Positions 34,552-42,881 of a stretch of DNA of 64,000 nucleotides are shown in pieces (positions within the stretch are counted from its first letter, which is position 1; every line of letters begins with the position of its first letter). The translations under genes were made by a program, and so were the position numbers. Where the stretch lies: positions 1 to 64,000 of IMG/VR virus record IMGVR_UViG_3300033571_028151. The stretch is one strand, 5' to 3'. The notes beneath the pieces were generated by a model that was not told where the DNA came from, made no database searches, and was given only the letters and a program-made list of their open reading frames with translations. The DNA is from a virus.

Positions 34552-34910
34552 CCAACTGGATTCCGTGGGATATCGACGACGATGACGGCGAAAACCCCCT
34601 AGGAAAACCGGGCACGTTTGAGTTCAATGTCGAATTCGACTACGATCCCGGTGACCCGGGTTGCCGTTATGACTACAACGGAGACGGTTATCCGAGCCAC
34701 GACGCGCACGCTATCGTGACCGGTGCCGAATGCAAAACTATAAAGTTGGAAGACTTGCCGCAGCGGCCTCCAACCGAAAACGAAATCAAACTGCTGGAGG
34801 ATTGGTTCTTGTCGATGCTCAGCAAAGACAACCGACTCCGCCGGCAGATTGAGTCGTGCGGTCTCGACCAAATGTGCGTCGAGCCGGACGAGGATGATTG
34901 GGACGATTGA
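34548..34910 (+). CDS. Acidic hypothetical protein
   Basis: A 120-residue acidic protein with an Asp-rich N-terminus and C-terminus and a DYDPGDPGCRYDYNGDGYP segment that could bind a divalent metal. The start overlaps the preceding stop by 4 bp. Unknown function. Confidence 0.65.
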   Translation: MTNWIPWDIDDDDGENPLGKPGTFEFNVEFDYDPGDPGCRYDYNGDGYPSHDAHAIVTGAECKTIKLEDLPQRPPTENEIKLLEDWFLSMLSKDNRLRRQIESCGLDQMCVEPDEDDWDD

Positions 34911-34949
34911 CCCGTAGGCTTTTGCCTACCTAACAAGGAAGAGGATTAA

Positions 34950-35291
34950 ATGCGTTACGCATTTATCGCGTTTGTTCTGTGTGCTTGCAGTGTTGTCCGC
35001 GGAGAGGATGCCGCCAACAACGCCCCTAGCGTTCTCAACCACGGCCAGCCCACTGCGGCGGCTACCTCGCAGGCAGACATCGTGTCCGCCCCGGCGACGG
35101 TAACAACGTGCGAGAACGGAACCTGCACCACGGAGCGGTCTTGCCGCTCGTCGTGCCGTCAGGGCCTGTTCGGCCGCACGATCGAGCGGACGCGTGAGGT
35201 GACTCGCGCTGTCGTCGAGGTGCCGGTGCAGGTGGTCAAGGCGCCGGTGCGGGTTGTCCGCGCTCGCCGCGGCTGCTGCAACTGCCGCTGA
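34950..35291 (+). CDS. Secreted Cys/Arg-rich small protein
   Basis: A 113-residue protein. Residues 1-19 form a signal peptide (hydrophobic FIAFVLCACSVV then RGED). A Cys-rich segment CENGTCTTERSCRSSC, a central Val/Pro stretch and a CCNC end follow. Such small secreted proteins resemble planctomycete periplasmic peptides, consistent with a gene taken from the host. A GGAAGAGG ribosome site supports the start, and a strong terminator follows at 35316. Confidence 0.75.
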   Translation: MRYAFIAFVLCACSVVRGEDAANNAPSVLNHGQPTAAATSQADIVSAPATVTTCENGTCTTERSCRSSCRQGLFGRTIERTREVTRAVVEVPVQVVKAPVRVVRARRGCCNCR

Positions 35292-35315
35292 TTTGTCGTA
35301 ATTAATCACCGCCAC

Positions 35316-35353
35316 GGAGGGCGTCGGGTATGTACTCGGCGCCCTCCTTTTTT
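35316..35353 (+). terminator. Intrinsic terminator
   Basis: GGAGGGCG pairs with CGCCCTCC across a 16-base loop and is followed by TTTTTT. It ends the transcript carrying the secreted protein; the next gene starts 15 bp later behind GAGGAA. Confidence 0.85.
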
Positions 35354-35367
35354 ATACAGAGGAAAAA

Positions 35368-35595
35368 ATGCCCTACTTCAATGTGCACATTACCGAAAGT
35401 GTCAACAAAGAATTTGTCATCTGCGCACCGGATCGCGACAGCGTTGAAGAAGTTCTTGCTGCCGCCATCGCCGCCGAGAAGTTTGACAACAAGAAAATTA
35501 TTCACCTGCGCACAAACAGCGATAGCGCCATGAGCGTTTACGACGGCGAAAAGGCTAATTGGACCGACGCACTTAAGCACTTAAAGGCCAAGTAA
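35368..35595 (+). CDS. Small hypothetical protein
   Basis: A 75-residue mixed alpha/beta protein with an AGAGGAAAAA ribosome site. It begins the long block of small accessory genes running to about 42.3 kb. No family. Confidence 0.7.
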   Translation: MPYFNVHITESVNKEFVICAPDRDSVEEVLAAAIAAEKFDNKKIIHLRTNSDSAMSVYDGEKANWTDALKHLKAK

Positions 35596-35596
35596 C

Positions 35597-36100
35597 ATGG
35601 GAATCGACATCTACCTCAAGTGGGATGGGATGACGGAAGAAGACCAGAAACGCCAGTACACCGGCTTCGATACGACGTCTGGCAGTGTCGGCTATCTCCG
35701 CGAGTCTTATCACGGCGGGCCGTACGCCACCAAAATCCTCGTCCGCGAAGCGTTCGAAGCCGACAACTGCGAGGCTGAAATTCCAGCCGCTATTTTGCGC
35801 GAACGCCTGACATCCGTTACAGAGCCGGCGACAGGCAAGGATGGCGGTCACAACGTCGCGGTTTTGTTATCTGAACTCATGAAGCAATCGGGCGTGGTTA
35901 TTGACGGGCCGGTCATGAGCGGGCTGACGACGCCTATGACCGTCGAGGAAGCCTGTTACGCGCGTTGTTCAAATTTGTACCCTGACGACGGCCCGGAGTA
36001 CGCCCAAAAAGTCGTACAGTCGTTTCGAGACTTTGTCGCGCTGGCGGAACAGAAGGAGCAGGAGACAGGAAAACCGTGCACCGTTTACGCATCTTACTAA
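35597..36100 (+). CDS. Hypothetical conserved-type phage protein
   Basis: A 167-residue protein. The start MGIDIYLKWDGMTEEDQ and the SVGYLRESYHGGPYATK block look like a widespread phage/bacterial unknown family, which I recall only as hypothetical. Predicted alpha/beta. Function not known. Confidence 0.7.
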   Translation: MGIDIYLKWDGMTEEDQKRQYTGFDTTSGSVGYLRESYHGGPYATKILVREAFEADNCEAEIPAAILRERLTSVTEPATGKDGGHNVAVLLSELMKQSGVVIDGPVMSGLTTPMTVEEACYARCSNLYPDDGPEYAQKVVQSFRDFVALAEQKEQETGKPCTVYASY

Positions 36101-36103
36101 TTA

Positions 36104-36607
36104 ATGGCAGAAGAACCAGCCCCGCGGCAAAGCGTCGACCAAATATTTGACTGGCTCCGCAACCCGAAAAAAACACGCAACGACATGGTTGAAAGCATCA
36201 AACAATTCTGCAAACTTCTTTCCGCGCATAATGTTATTCGCGTCGAAGCGTACTACGACGGCTGCGGCGATTCCGGCGATCTTGAGACAATCAGCGTCGT
36301 GTCGTACATGACGCCGGCGCAAATTGAAGCCAACGTACAACACTCAAATAATCCCGCCGTTACGTCGCAAGAAATCAGAAACGACTGGAATCGCTGGGTA
36401 GAGAAGGTCACCAAAGAACCAAACAGCCTCATTACCCGCGAGGCGTGCGACAACTTTGTTGACGACCTTTTTGCGCTGCTTCCCGGCGGCTGGGAAATCG
36501 ATTCGGGCAGTTACGGCGACATTGCCGTTACTATCGCCGACGAAAAGATCACAATCGAGCACAACGAACGATACACCGAAGTCAGAACCGAAAACTTTAC
36601 GTACTAA
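36104..36607 (+). CDS. DUF6878-like protein
   Basis: A 167-residue protein. The middle motif YYDGCGDSGDLETI and the C-terminal block LLPGGWEIDSGSYGDIAV...IEHNERY match a DUF6878-type family from memory. Acidic and His residues in the last block could bind metal. It starts 3 bp after the previous gene. Role unknown. Confidence 0.65.
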   Translation: MAEEPAPRQSVDQIFDWLRNPKKTRNDMVESIKQFCKLLSAHNVIRVEAYYDGCGDSGDLETISVVSYMTPAQIEANVQHSNNPAVTSQEIRNDWNRWVEKVTKEPNSLITREACDNFVDDLFALLPGGWEIDSGSYGDIAVTIADEKITIEHNERYTEVRTENFTY

Positions 36608-36609
36608 CG

Positions 36610-36861
36610 ATGAGCGTACGCGGACGATCAATGTGGGCGTGGGAATACGCCACGTACACAAACTTTGGCACAAACCGAAAACGCAAAATATCAAAGCATT
36701 TTTCTCTTGCCGCAGCCAAACGCGCATTTAAACGTTTGCGCAAAATTTACAGTCACGAAGGACGCGAACGCGGTCACGAAGAGTGGCGTTGCTGGCAAGA
36801 AGACCGTAGCGGGCAGATTATCAACGACACCAAAGAAATAGATAGGGCAGTCTATGTCTAG
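36610..36861 (+). CDS. Small basic protein
   Basis: An 83-residue, Arg/Lys-rich, Trp- and Tyr-rich protein with a basic helix (SLAAAKRAFKRLRKIY). Nucleic-acid binding is plausible from charge. It overlaps the next gene by 8 bp. Confidence 0.6.
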   Translation: MSVRGRSMWAWEYATYTNFGTNRKRKISKHFSLAAAKRAFKRLRKIYSHEGRERGHEEWRCWQEDRSGQIINDTKEIDRAVYV

Positions 36862-37087
36862 ACTTGGCCGTGTTTCATTCAAAGTCAACTACGTAGTTGA
36901 TCTCGACAATCAAGAAATGGTTGACGAGGCAAAACAGTGCGTCTTTGAAGACGTCATGAACGCCGTCAAGTACGACGAAGTACCCGCGCACATCACCGTC
37001 GAGTACGACCCCGCCGCAAAACGTGAAGACATTCCAGAATTCCTTCTCGAAGTAACAGACGAAAATGAAGAGAGTCCGGCTGAATGA
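36854..37087 (+). CDS. Small acidic beta-rich protein
   Basis: A 77-residue protein with an N-terminal strand pattern (VSFKVNYVVDL) and an acidic end. No motif recognised. Part of the overlapping chain of small genes. Confidence 0.6.
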   Translation: MSRLGRVSFKVNYVVDLDNQEMVDEAKQCVFEDVMNAVKYDEVPAHITVEYDPAAKREDIPEFLLEVTDENEESPAE

Positions 37088-37298
37088 AGAAACTGACGCC
37101 GAAATGTCTTCCGCAGCCGAGTCCACGTGGGTCGGTGTCGGTCGAGACTTTTCGGTCTATATCAAGAAAACTGACGAAGGCGTCGCGGTAGATATCTACG
37201 CCCGAGGTTTTGAAGACTGTAACGCTTTGTCTTCGTGCTACGCGACGCACGATGACGTAGAAGAATTCCGGGAGGAACAAGACCTTGAAGTGGACTGA
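37065..37298 (+). CDS. Small hypothetical protein, start uncertain
   Basis: A 77-residue protein. ATG 37065 overlaps the preceding gene by 23 bp; the ATG at 37104 would remove the overlap and keep the folded part (WVGVGRDFSVYIKK onward). No family. The end overlaps the next gene by 14 bp. Confidence 0.55.
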   Translation: MKRVRLNEETDAEMSSAAESTWVGVGRDFSVYIKKTDEGVAVDIYARGFEDCNALSSCYATHDDVEEFREEQDLEVD

Positions 37299-37635
37299 AA
37301 TTGATCCCAAGATCGTGCTCGCCGCCGCTGACATTTGCGACGGGCATACGATTTTCAAGCCAGAAGCGTTTATTGAAGTGGGCGTGCCGCAGGAATTAGT
37401 CGACCGCTGCACCAACATTTACGAAAGCGACTTCAGCGACCCGAAGCACACCATCAGCGGGCCGGACGGTACACCTGTCAACCAGATGCGAGGCATCTAC
37501 GGCCTCGACGCGCTGGAAAGCATGGTGCGAGATTTTGAACTGCCGCACGACGTCAAGTTTGGCCGCGGGTTTCAGGCCCGCATTTATCAGGAAGCGCTGC
37601 ATAAGCACCTCGTCGAAAAGGCTGGCACAGCATGA
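37285..37635 (+). CDS. Hypothetical protein, TTG start
   Basis: A 116-residue protein using TTG at 37285 with GGAGG 9 bases upstream, which decides the start. Helical, with a GPDGTPVNQMRGIYGLDALE centre. Unknown function. It overlaps the next gene by 4 bp. Confidence 0.65.
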   Translation: MKWTEIDPKIVLAAADICDGHTIFKPEAFIEVGVPQELVDRCTNIYESDFSDPKHTISGPDGTPVNQMRGIYGLDALESMVRDFELPHDVKFGRGFQARIYQEALHKHLVEKAGTA

Positions 37636-37850
37636 CAGTTGACGAGGCCATCAAAGAACTAAAAGCCGCCAAGAAAAGCGGCGTCAAAAATATCATTGCC
37701 GCGTGGTGGTTTGCCGATCAGTTTCAACGCGCCGACGACGATGTATGGGCGGAAGCCGCAGAACGGGTCGAGCGAAAAATGGACTGGTCCTATACGCATG
37801 ACGATATCCGCGAATTGCTCGAACTCTACACAGGGCCGACGGGTGAATAA
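37632..37850 (+). CDS. Small helical protein
   Basis: A 72-residue, four-helix-like, acidic protein with Trp-rich core (IIAAWWFADQF). Coupled by overlap to both neighbours. No family recognised. Confidence 0.65.
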   Translation: MTVDEAIKELKAAKKSGVKNIIAAWWFADQFQRADDDVWAEAAERVERKMDWSYTHDDIRELLELYTGPTGE

Positions 37851-38134
37851 TGGCAGACAACATTGAATGCGACAAACTGTTTACCGTTAAATTGTCGTTA
37901 ATGCACTACGACGAAATAATGGAAGAAACAGTACAAGAAAAACTGTTTTGGACTGCCGGTGAACAGGCCAATATCGGTTGGTGTGCAGGAGTGCATATTG
38001 CCGCGGCCATTGATCGGTTATTTCCCGGCGTGCACGAAGCCAGCGAACGACGAGATTGTTTTCGCGCCATCGAAGATCGCTTTGCCGGCGACACCTCCGC
38101 GGGCGACTACAAACACCTTGAAGACAAGGAATAA
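37850..38134 (+). CDS. Small hypothetical protein
   Basis: A 94-residue acidic, mostly helical protein with Cys at 8, 45 and 70. Stop and start share one base with the genes on each side. Function unknown. Confidence 0.65.
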   Translation: MADNIECDKLFTVKLSLMHYDEIMEETVQEKLFWTAGEQANIGWCAGVHIAAAIDRLFPGVHEASERRDCFRAIEDRFAGDTSAGDYKHLEDKE

Positions 38135-38508
38135 TGGCGCACCCTTATCACCACGCGCTCTCTTCTGTACAGAAATGGGGCGGCTGCGTCGAAGACTACC
38201 AGCCGATCCACGACTGGTTTGATGAATCCAAAGCCCATATGGCTGACTTCCGTCACCGCGCTCTGCGCCACCACAGCGAGGGCATTTTCATGGCGGAAAA
38301 GATATTTGGAACGACGATCACGAACTCTGACGGCCGCGTCGTTCCCGTGCGCTACATCGGCGAACAGCACGTAAAAGAAGACCTTGGGCTTATTCCCACG
38401 ATGGCCGACTGGTTTGAATGCATTAAGCCCGAGCATTCGTGGATGTTTGGCCGCGGCAAAAACCTAGAAAAAGAACTGGAGCAGCAAGACGCCGCAGTTG
38501 GCGTCTAG
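38134..38508 (+). CDS. DUF6915-like protein
   Basis: A 124-residue protein. The block AHPYHHALSSVQKWGGCVEDY, HDWFDESKAH, FRHRALRHHSEGIF and RYIGEQHVKEDLG matches a highly conserved family (DUF6915-type) found in phages and bacteria. Many His residues suggest metal binding. Activity unknown. Confidence 0.75.
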   Translation: MAHPYHHALSSVQKWGGCVEDYQPIHDWFDESKAHMADFRHRALRHHSEGIFMAEKIFGTTITNSDGRVVPVRYIGEQHVKEDLGLIPTMADWFECIKPEHSWMFGRGKNLEKELEQQDAAVGV

Positions 38509-38515
38509 CCTACGA

Positions 38516-38953
38516 ATGGCAACTAAGACAAAACAAAAGAAGAAACCGAACATTTGGGACGCTGCGCGAAAACTGTACGTATATCGCCGTCCGCCGGTTG
38601 TGCCGTTCTATACCGTTGAACGTATTGACCCGGGCGTGAACTATTTTGTGCTCATGCTAGAGCAACTTGGCGCAACTCCGCTTTTCAGTTGCGAAGGGCA
38701 CCCGCAAGGTTTCTACGTGATGTTCGAATGCCCGCAAAAAATTGCGGAGCGCATCCATGCCTGCGGCTTTTTCACGGTAGAACTGGAGGGGCACAACCGC
38801 TGGAGCATCCGAACGCGGGCGGTAGATGATGACGCCGATCGCAGAAAGATATTGCGGTGGGCCGCAGAAACGTGGCAAGTAAATCTGGGGCCGCTTGACC
38901 TGCGCAAGGCCAACGCGCAAAAAGTTCCAGCAAAAAAGGTTGCTCATGCCTAA
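38516..38953 (+). CDS. Hypothetical CEGH-motif protein
   Basis: A 145-residue protein from the ATG at 38516 with a basic N-terminus. The core PLFSCEGHPQGFYVMFECP (residues 60-78) with conserved Cys, Glu and His looks like a known phage family of unknown role. It overlaps the next gene by 8 bp. Confidence 0.65.
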   Translation: MATKTKQKKKPNIWDAARKLYVYRRPPVVPFYTVERIDPGVNYFVLMLEQLGATPLFSCEGHPQGFYVMFECPQKIAERIHACGFFTVELEGHNRWSIRTRAVDDDADRRKILRWAAETWQVNLGPLDLRKANAQKVPAKKVAHA

Positions 38954-39581
38954 CTGGTGCTCAAACTCTGTAACATTCTGGCACGACGACGAAAAAGAAC
39001 TTCAGCGGCTCGTCGCCGCCTATAACTCCGGCGGCACAATGAGCACGCTTTGGCCGTGCCCTGCTGACCTGCGCAATACAGTGTCTGGCTGCGTAGGGCA
39101 GCCCGGCTCGCCGGAGCAAATTGAACTTGAAAAGAAGCAAGCCGAGAACATAACAAAGCACGGCGCCAAAGACTGGTACGACTGGTGCTGCGACAACTGG
39201 GGCACCAAATGGGACTTTGGCCTAGAAGACGGCAGCAACCCCGCGCAAGTCGAGACTGACGACCGCGGCCGCAGATGTGTGCGCCTTGGCTTTGATACCG
39301 CGTGGGGTCCGCCCACCGGTTTTTACGCGTATCTCGAAAACACCGCCGGCTTCCGCGTGAAGGCGTACTACTTCGAACCCGGAATGGGCTTCTGCGGCAT
39401 TTACGCAAACCACAATGACCGCACGTTCAATATCACTAACTTCACGCAGGAATGGCTTGGCGACAATATTCCAAGCAGCCTCTGCGAAGCCTTCAACTTG
39501 TTTGAAGCAGCAGCGCAGCAAGAAGAGTGGTTTGCAGAACAAAACAAGAAAGCGACCGACTGCCAGTCGGATGACGCCTAG
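38946..39581 (+). CDS. Api92-like (DUF1281-type) protein
   Basis: A 211-residue protein. The start MPNWCSNSVTFWHDD and the later block KWGTKWDFG / FDTAWGPP are characteristic of the Api92/YubB-type ferredoxin-fold proteins common on phages and plasmids. The starting methionine is fixed by this motif. Biochemical role is unknown. The end carries a small hairpin in coding sequence. Confidence 0.8.
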   Translation: MPNWCSNSVTFWHDDEKELQRLVAAYNSGGTMSTLWPCPADLRNTVSGCVGQPGSPEQIELEKKQAENITKHGAKDWYDWCCDNWGTKWDFGLEDGSNPAQVETDDRGRRCVRLGFDTAWGPPTGFYAYLENTAGFRVKAYYFEPGMGFCGIYANHNDRTFNITNFTQEWLGDNIPSSLCEAFNLFEAAAQQEEWFAEQNKKATDCQSDDA

Positions 39582-39592
39582 TCGATCGCGAT

Positions 39593-39611
39593 GCCGATAG
39601 AGTGTATCGGC
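39593..39611 (+). terminator. Hairpin after the Api92-like gene
   Basis: GCCGATA-GAGTG-TATCGGC, a perfect 7-bp stem starting 12 bases after the stop. T-run lacking, so strength as a terminator is uncertain. Confidence 0.4.
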
Positions 39612-39639
39612 CGCTTATTAAACGTCCCGCAAGGGGCAT

Positions 39640-39858
39640 ATGAAAGTTAGTGTCATGTCCTATACCAATATTCCTGCTATTGATTTTGTCCTCAACTCCT
39701 GCGTCAACCTGCTGAACATTCTCGGCAGCGCGACCGGGTTGGGGTTCTGGCCGACTACGGTACTCGTTGTGGGTGTCGTTTGGCCGGCGACCAGTCTTGT
39801 ACTGTACAAGACAGCATTTAGTGAAAAGGCAAACAATGCACCCGGATGTGTCAATTGA
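39640..39858 (+). CDS. Small membrane protein
   Basis: A 72-residue protein with AAGGGG before the ATG and one or two hydrophobic segments (residues 12-32 and 36-58). No signal cleavage site is obvious. Overlaps the next gene by 23 bp. Holin-like topology, but no lysis partner nearby. Confidence 0.6.
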   Translation: MKVSVMSYTNIPAIDFVLNSCVNLLNILGSATGLGFWPTTVLVVGVVWPATSLVLYKTAFSEKANNAPGCVN

Positions 39859-40297
39859 CAAAATTGGCTACATGATGAACCGCCTTGGAGGCGACGACGA
39901 AATCACCGTCGACGATCTTGAGGCGTTCATCACTAAGGTTTTTGTTTGCAGTTTCGAGCAGGAGCACGGCTTTGAAGCCGCTCTTGTTCGAGAACTGCTC
40001 AACGCTCGCGACGACCTGCTCGCCTTCGAATCCGAAGACGACACGGCGCCAGACCACGTCGACCGCGACAAGGTTGAAGGGCTGTATTTGCAATATCAGA
40101 AAGACATGTACGCGCAAGCCGGATTTGATCCCGGTTATGCCGAGGAGTCCGTGTCGTGGCCGGAAGCCCTGCCGCTTGACGGCGCGTGGGATAAGAAAAT
40201 GCTGCGCACTCTCGCGCGCAAAGAAGTGGCGCACCACCTTGTCGTCATCGATCAACTTCGAGAGGAGATGACTAAACGTGTCAACGCCGATTCCTGA
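39836..40297 (+). CDS. Hypothetical acidic protein
   Basis: A 153-residue protein started at the ATG 39836 (AAAGGCAAAC upstream). Helical and acidic. There is no motif I can name. Overlaps the next by 20 bp. Confidence 0.65.
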   Translation: MHPDVSIDKIGYMMNRLGGDDEITVDDLEAFITKVFVCSFEQEHGFEAALVRELLNARDDLLAFESEDDTAPDHVDRDKVEGLYLQYQKDMYAQAGFDPGYAEESVSWPEALPLDGAWDKKMLRTLARKEVAHHLVVIDQLREEMTKRVNADS

Positions 40298-40796
40298 CAT
40301 GTATTACGTCAAGTGGTACGACCGGCAAAAGAACAAGTGGTGTTACGGCGTCGCCGACCGGTTTAGTCAAGCGTCAATTCAGTATTACAACGACGGGCAG
40401 CAGGTCATTGTCGACGACGCGGTTACCCCTGACCGCTACGTGTTAAACGTTGACGCGCTTACGGACATCCGCCCGACATTCAACCCATTAGACGAATATC
40501 ATGACTTCATCGAACGAGAAAGAAACGCGGCCCTCACATACTCACGCAGTCTTCCGGCCGGGATGCATGTCGGCAAGATGTTTACAACTCCTGTGGGCGA
40601 CGGATGCGCCTACTACGTCGTCACCAAAGTCAACAAAAAGACTGTCGACATCGAGTGGCGAGGATACTCCCCCGACCGCTGGATCGACTTCAGATTCGGC
40701 GGCGGAGGACGAGAAAAGCGAGAACTCATAGAACAAATGGTTAGACGAGAAGAAGGCATGGGCCGACTGTTTTCCGCGCAAAGGACTATGACATGA
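40278..40796 (+). CDS. Hypothetical protein
   Basis: A 172-residue protein with GTG start. An N-terminal small beta domain (YYVKWYDRQKNKWCYGVADRF) is followed by helices and a Gly-rich segment GGGGREKREL. Unknown. Overlaps the next gene by 4 bp. Confidence 0.65.
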   Translation: MSTPIPDMYYVKWYDRQKNKWCYGVADRFSQASIQYYNDGQQVIVDDAVTPDRYVLNVDALTDIRPTFNPLDEYHDFIERERNAALTYSRSLPAGMHVGKMFTTPVGDGCAYYVVTKVNKKTVDIEWRGYSPDRWIDFRFGGGGREKRELIEQMVRREEGMGRLFSAQRTMT

Positions 40797-41338
40797 GTGA
40801 CGTTCTTCGTCGCGTTGCCGCCGTGCACCGCGAACGATTTGCCAAAGCAGAAAAAAAGCGCCTAGACGCCAAAAAGAAATTGGTTCGCGTACAGGCTTAT
40901 TTCAAAGACACTGGCCTGCCGGAAATGTGGGACGAAGTCAAAAATATTAAAATCCCAAACCCCGTCCCCGAAATTCTCGACAGCCTGACAATCACGCTTG
41001 GCGATTTGGTCGATCCGACGGCGATTGAAAATATCCAAAACACCGGGCTGACGGTGTACGGCAAAAATAACACCCAGTGCGAGTGGGTTGTTGAAGATAA
41101 CAGCGCCACAGAAAACGACGCCGGCCCTAAACATATTTATTACCGCGTGGTAGCCGGCAAAGACAATTTCTGCGTCACGCAAGACCAAGCCGACGCCAAA
41201 AAAAGGTTTGTTGATTCGTTTATCAAGTGGTTGTCCAAGTACATCACTCCACAGATGCTGGTCGACATGGACATCGACCTTGAAACGCCCAGCGTCGTGA
41301 AACGTTCCCGCAAAATCCTTCAACTGGCAGAGACATGA
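40793..41338 (+). CDS. Hypothetical protein, paralogue A
   Basis: A 181-residue protein with a helical, basic N-terminus, a middle region of strands and a C-terminal FVDSFIKWLSKYITPQMLVDM block. The gene at 41335 has the same layout (DSFIEYIAKVCDPQAVADK), so the two look like tandem duplicates that diverged. Function unknown. Confidence 0.65.
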   Translation: MSDVLRRVAAVHRERFAKAEKKRLDAKKKLVRVQAYFKDTGLPEMWDEVKNIKIPNPVPEILDSLTITLGDLVDPTAIENIQNTGLTVYGKNNTQCEWVVEDNSATENDAGPKHIYYRVVAGKDNFCVTQDQADAKKRFVDSFIKWLSKYITPQMLVDMDIDLETPSVVKRSRKILQLAET

Positions 41339-41868
41339 GCGAAGCACTTGCCCGAGTTTTTGCGCTCCAGCAGCGCGTAATCAACGAAAACGAGCGCGCC
41401 CGACAGCAGGCCGCCGCCAAACGCGAACGCGAGATCACCGCGTTCATGACGTCTGGCCTCACAGATATCTTTATCGAATTTGCCGATTTGCCGCTGAGTT
41501 TGGACAGCCAGCAGCGCCTGTACAAAAAGCAGTTTGCCGAATGCACATATCAGCACTGCGACGCACGAAGCAAACGTGTGTCAGAGATGTCTTTTTCATC
41601 GTGGGGCGGTTCCTCCGGCAGCGGCCCGCGCTGGTGGTGCACCGAAGACAAAGACAGCAGCCGCATGCTTTACCTGTACAGCGCCAACGGCTCGTACTCG
41701 CTCTCCGAGGTCCGATCGGCCGAACCCGCCGGCCCGTGGCTCGACTCGTTCATCGAGTACATTGCCAAAGTGTGCGACCCCCAAGCGGTCGCTGATAAGT
41801 TATCTAACTCGCAGGCGAATCAGGCCCGCGAAACCCATTTCAACCGGCGCCAACTCCAGCCTATCTAA
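41335..41868 (+). CDS. Hypothetical protein, paralogue B
   Basis: A 177-residue protein sharing outline and the DSFI.Y...DPQ block with the preceding gene; the middle is rich in Trp, Ser and Gly. The start overlaps the preceding stop by 4 bp. Unknown function. Confidence 0.65.
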   Translation: MSEALARVFALQQRVINENERARQQAAAKREREITAFMTSGLTDIFIEFADLPLSLDSQQRLYKKQFAECTYQHCDARSKRVSEMSFSSWGGSSGSGPRWWCTEDKDSSRMLYLYSANGSYSLSEVRSAEPAGPWLDSFIEYIAKVCDPQAVADKLSNSQANQARETHFNRRQLQPI

Positions 41869-42158
41869 TGGTCGCATTCAACGAACTCAACATCAATCCA
41901 GATGACACGCCGTCGCCAGCCGTAATTGCGTGGTGCGAGAATCTTGTCCGCACGATCAAAGACGGCGGCGTATGGGGTATTCCTCGCTCAGGAACCACGT
42001 TTCGCATTGACCACACGAACAAGCGGCTGGTTTGCACCAGTCTTGGTTTCGTAGACAACGGCGACTTTTTGGCTACCAAGCAAAATTTTGCGCACATTGG
42101 CTGGGATGTCGTAATGGAAAGCGAAAACGACAATGCCCAAAAGAAAACTGGCAATTGA
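41868..42158 (+). CDS. Small hypothetical protein
   Basis: A 96-residue alpha/beta protein, with an IPRSGTTFRIDHTNKRLVCT beta hairpin. One-base overlap with the previous gene and 26-bp overlap with the next. No family. Confidence 0.65.
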   Translation: MVAFNELNINPDDTPSPAVIAWCENLVRTIKDGGVWGIPRSGTTFRIDHTNKRLVCTSLGFVDNGDFLATKQNFAHIGWDVVMESENDNAQKKTGN

Positions 42159-42342
42159 CCGCAATCCACTTGCCATACTGTTCAAGATTTTGGCAAACGC
42201 ATTACTGGAAGACGAACACGGCATCAACGAGACGGCGTTCAACGCGCTCTCCGTGCTCGCCGGACTAATCGATCCTGACCTGCCGGACTATCTCCACAAG
42301 CGCGTTGTCGGCCAAAACGGGCGCGTCAGGTTCGACGACTAA
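42133..42342 (+). CDS. Small helical hypothetical protein
   Basis: A 69-residue protein with hydrophobic helices and a basic start (MPKRKLAI). Last gene of the tight 35.4-42.3 kb chain. Unknown. Confidence 0.65.
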   Translation: MPKRKLAIDRNPLAILFKILANALLEDEHGINETAFNALSVLAGLIDPDLPDYLHKRVVGQNGRVRFDD

Positions 42343-42346
42343 CCCC

Positions 42347-42375
42347 TTGTGGTTTTTGGCGCGCGGCGTTATTCT
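42347..42375 (+). promoter_or_regulatory. Weak sigma70-like promoter
   Basis: TTGTGG (42347-42352) and TATTCT (42370-42375) are separated by 17 bases, 8 bases before the small gene at 42384. Both boxes deviate from consensus, so this is tentative. Confidence 0.3.
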
Positions 42376-42383
42376 TGCCCGCC

Positions 42384-42509
42384 ATGTCGCCATTTCTGGC
42401 AAGCGCCGTTAACGTAACAAACGGCCCAGTAAACACGCTGGGCGTAATGTTGCTGATAGCGGTGATTATTTTGTTCGGTCACCTCTTTGGCCGTTTTGAG
42501 GATTTATGA
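42384..42509 (+). CDS. 41-residue membrane microprotein
   Basis: An open frame of 42 codons from ATG 42384 whose TGA overlaps the next ATG (ATGA). The product starts MSPFLASAVNV and has one transmembrane helix near residues 19-35 (LGVMLLIAVIILFGHLF). Overlap coupling and hydrophobicity support a real gene, though the ribosome site is poor. It could be a small membrane regulator or lysis factor. Confidence 0.55.
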   Translation: MSPFLASAVNVTNGPVNTLGVMLLIAVIILFGHLFGRFEDL

Positions 42510-42871
42510 ACGTTCCGGGCACGGATTCGCCGAAAAAACGTACTAATAAAATTGTGCTACTAGATGTGTTACGGTGGTGGCACGGAGAGTTGCCGACAGA
42601 AGAAATAGCCAAAAAGTTAAAAGTAACACACGCCGCGCTGCAAGAATTCGCTCGGCGAAACAAATTACCGCGGCGCACGCACGTTCCAAGACGGTCGCCG
42701 AATACCAAGATCGTCGACCCCACGCCCGAAGAGATTGCAGAACGGGCAGCAGAAGTGCGCGCCCGACGCACTGAAGCAGAAAACGAAAGACTATCGTTTT
42801 ACAAATCGCACCGCGTAGAAATTAGGCAATACGCGTACAGTTCTCAAACCGGTATTTTCTCAGAAATGTAA
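42506..42871 (+). CDS. HTH DNA-binding protein
   Basis: A 121-residue basic protein. Residues 15-56 (VLLDVLRWWHGELPTEEIAKKLKVTHAALQEFARRNKLPRR) fit a helix-turn-helix of the small phage-regulator type. The remainder is a charged helix. It probably regulates neighbouring genes. Coupled to the microprotein. Confidence 0.7.
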   Translation: MNVPGTDSPKKRTNKIVLLDVLRWWHGELPTEEIAKKLKVTHAALQEFARRNKLPRRTHVPRRSPNTKIVDPTPEEIAERAAEVRARRTEAENERLSFYKSHRVEIRQYAYSSQTGIFSEM

Positions 42872-42881
42872 AGGAATAAGT

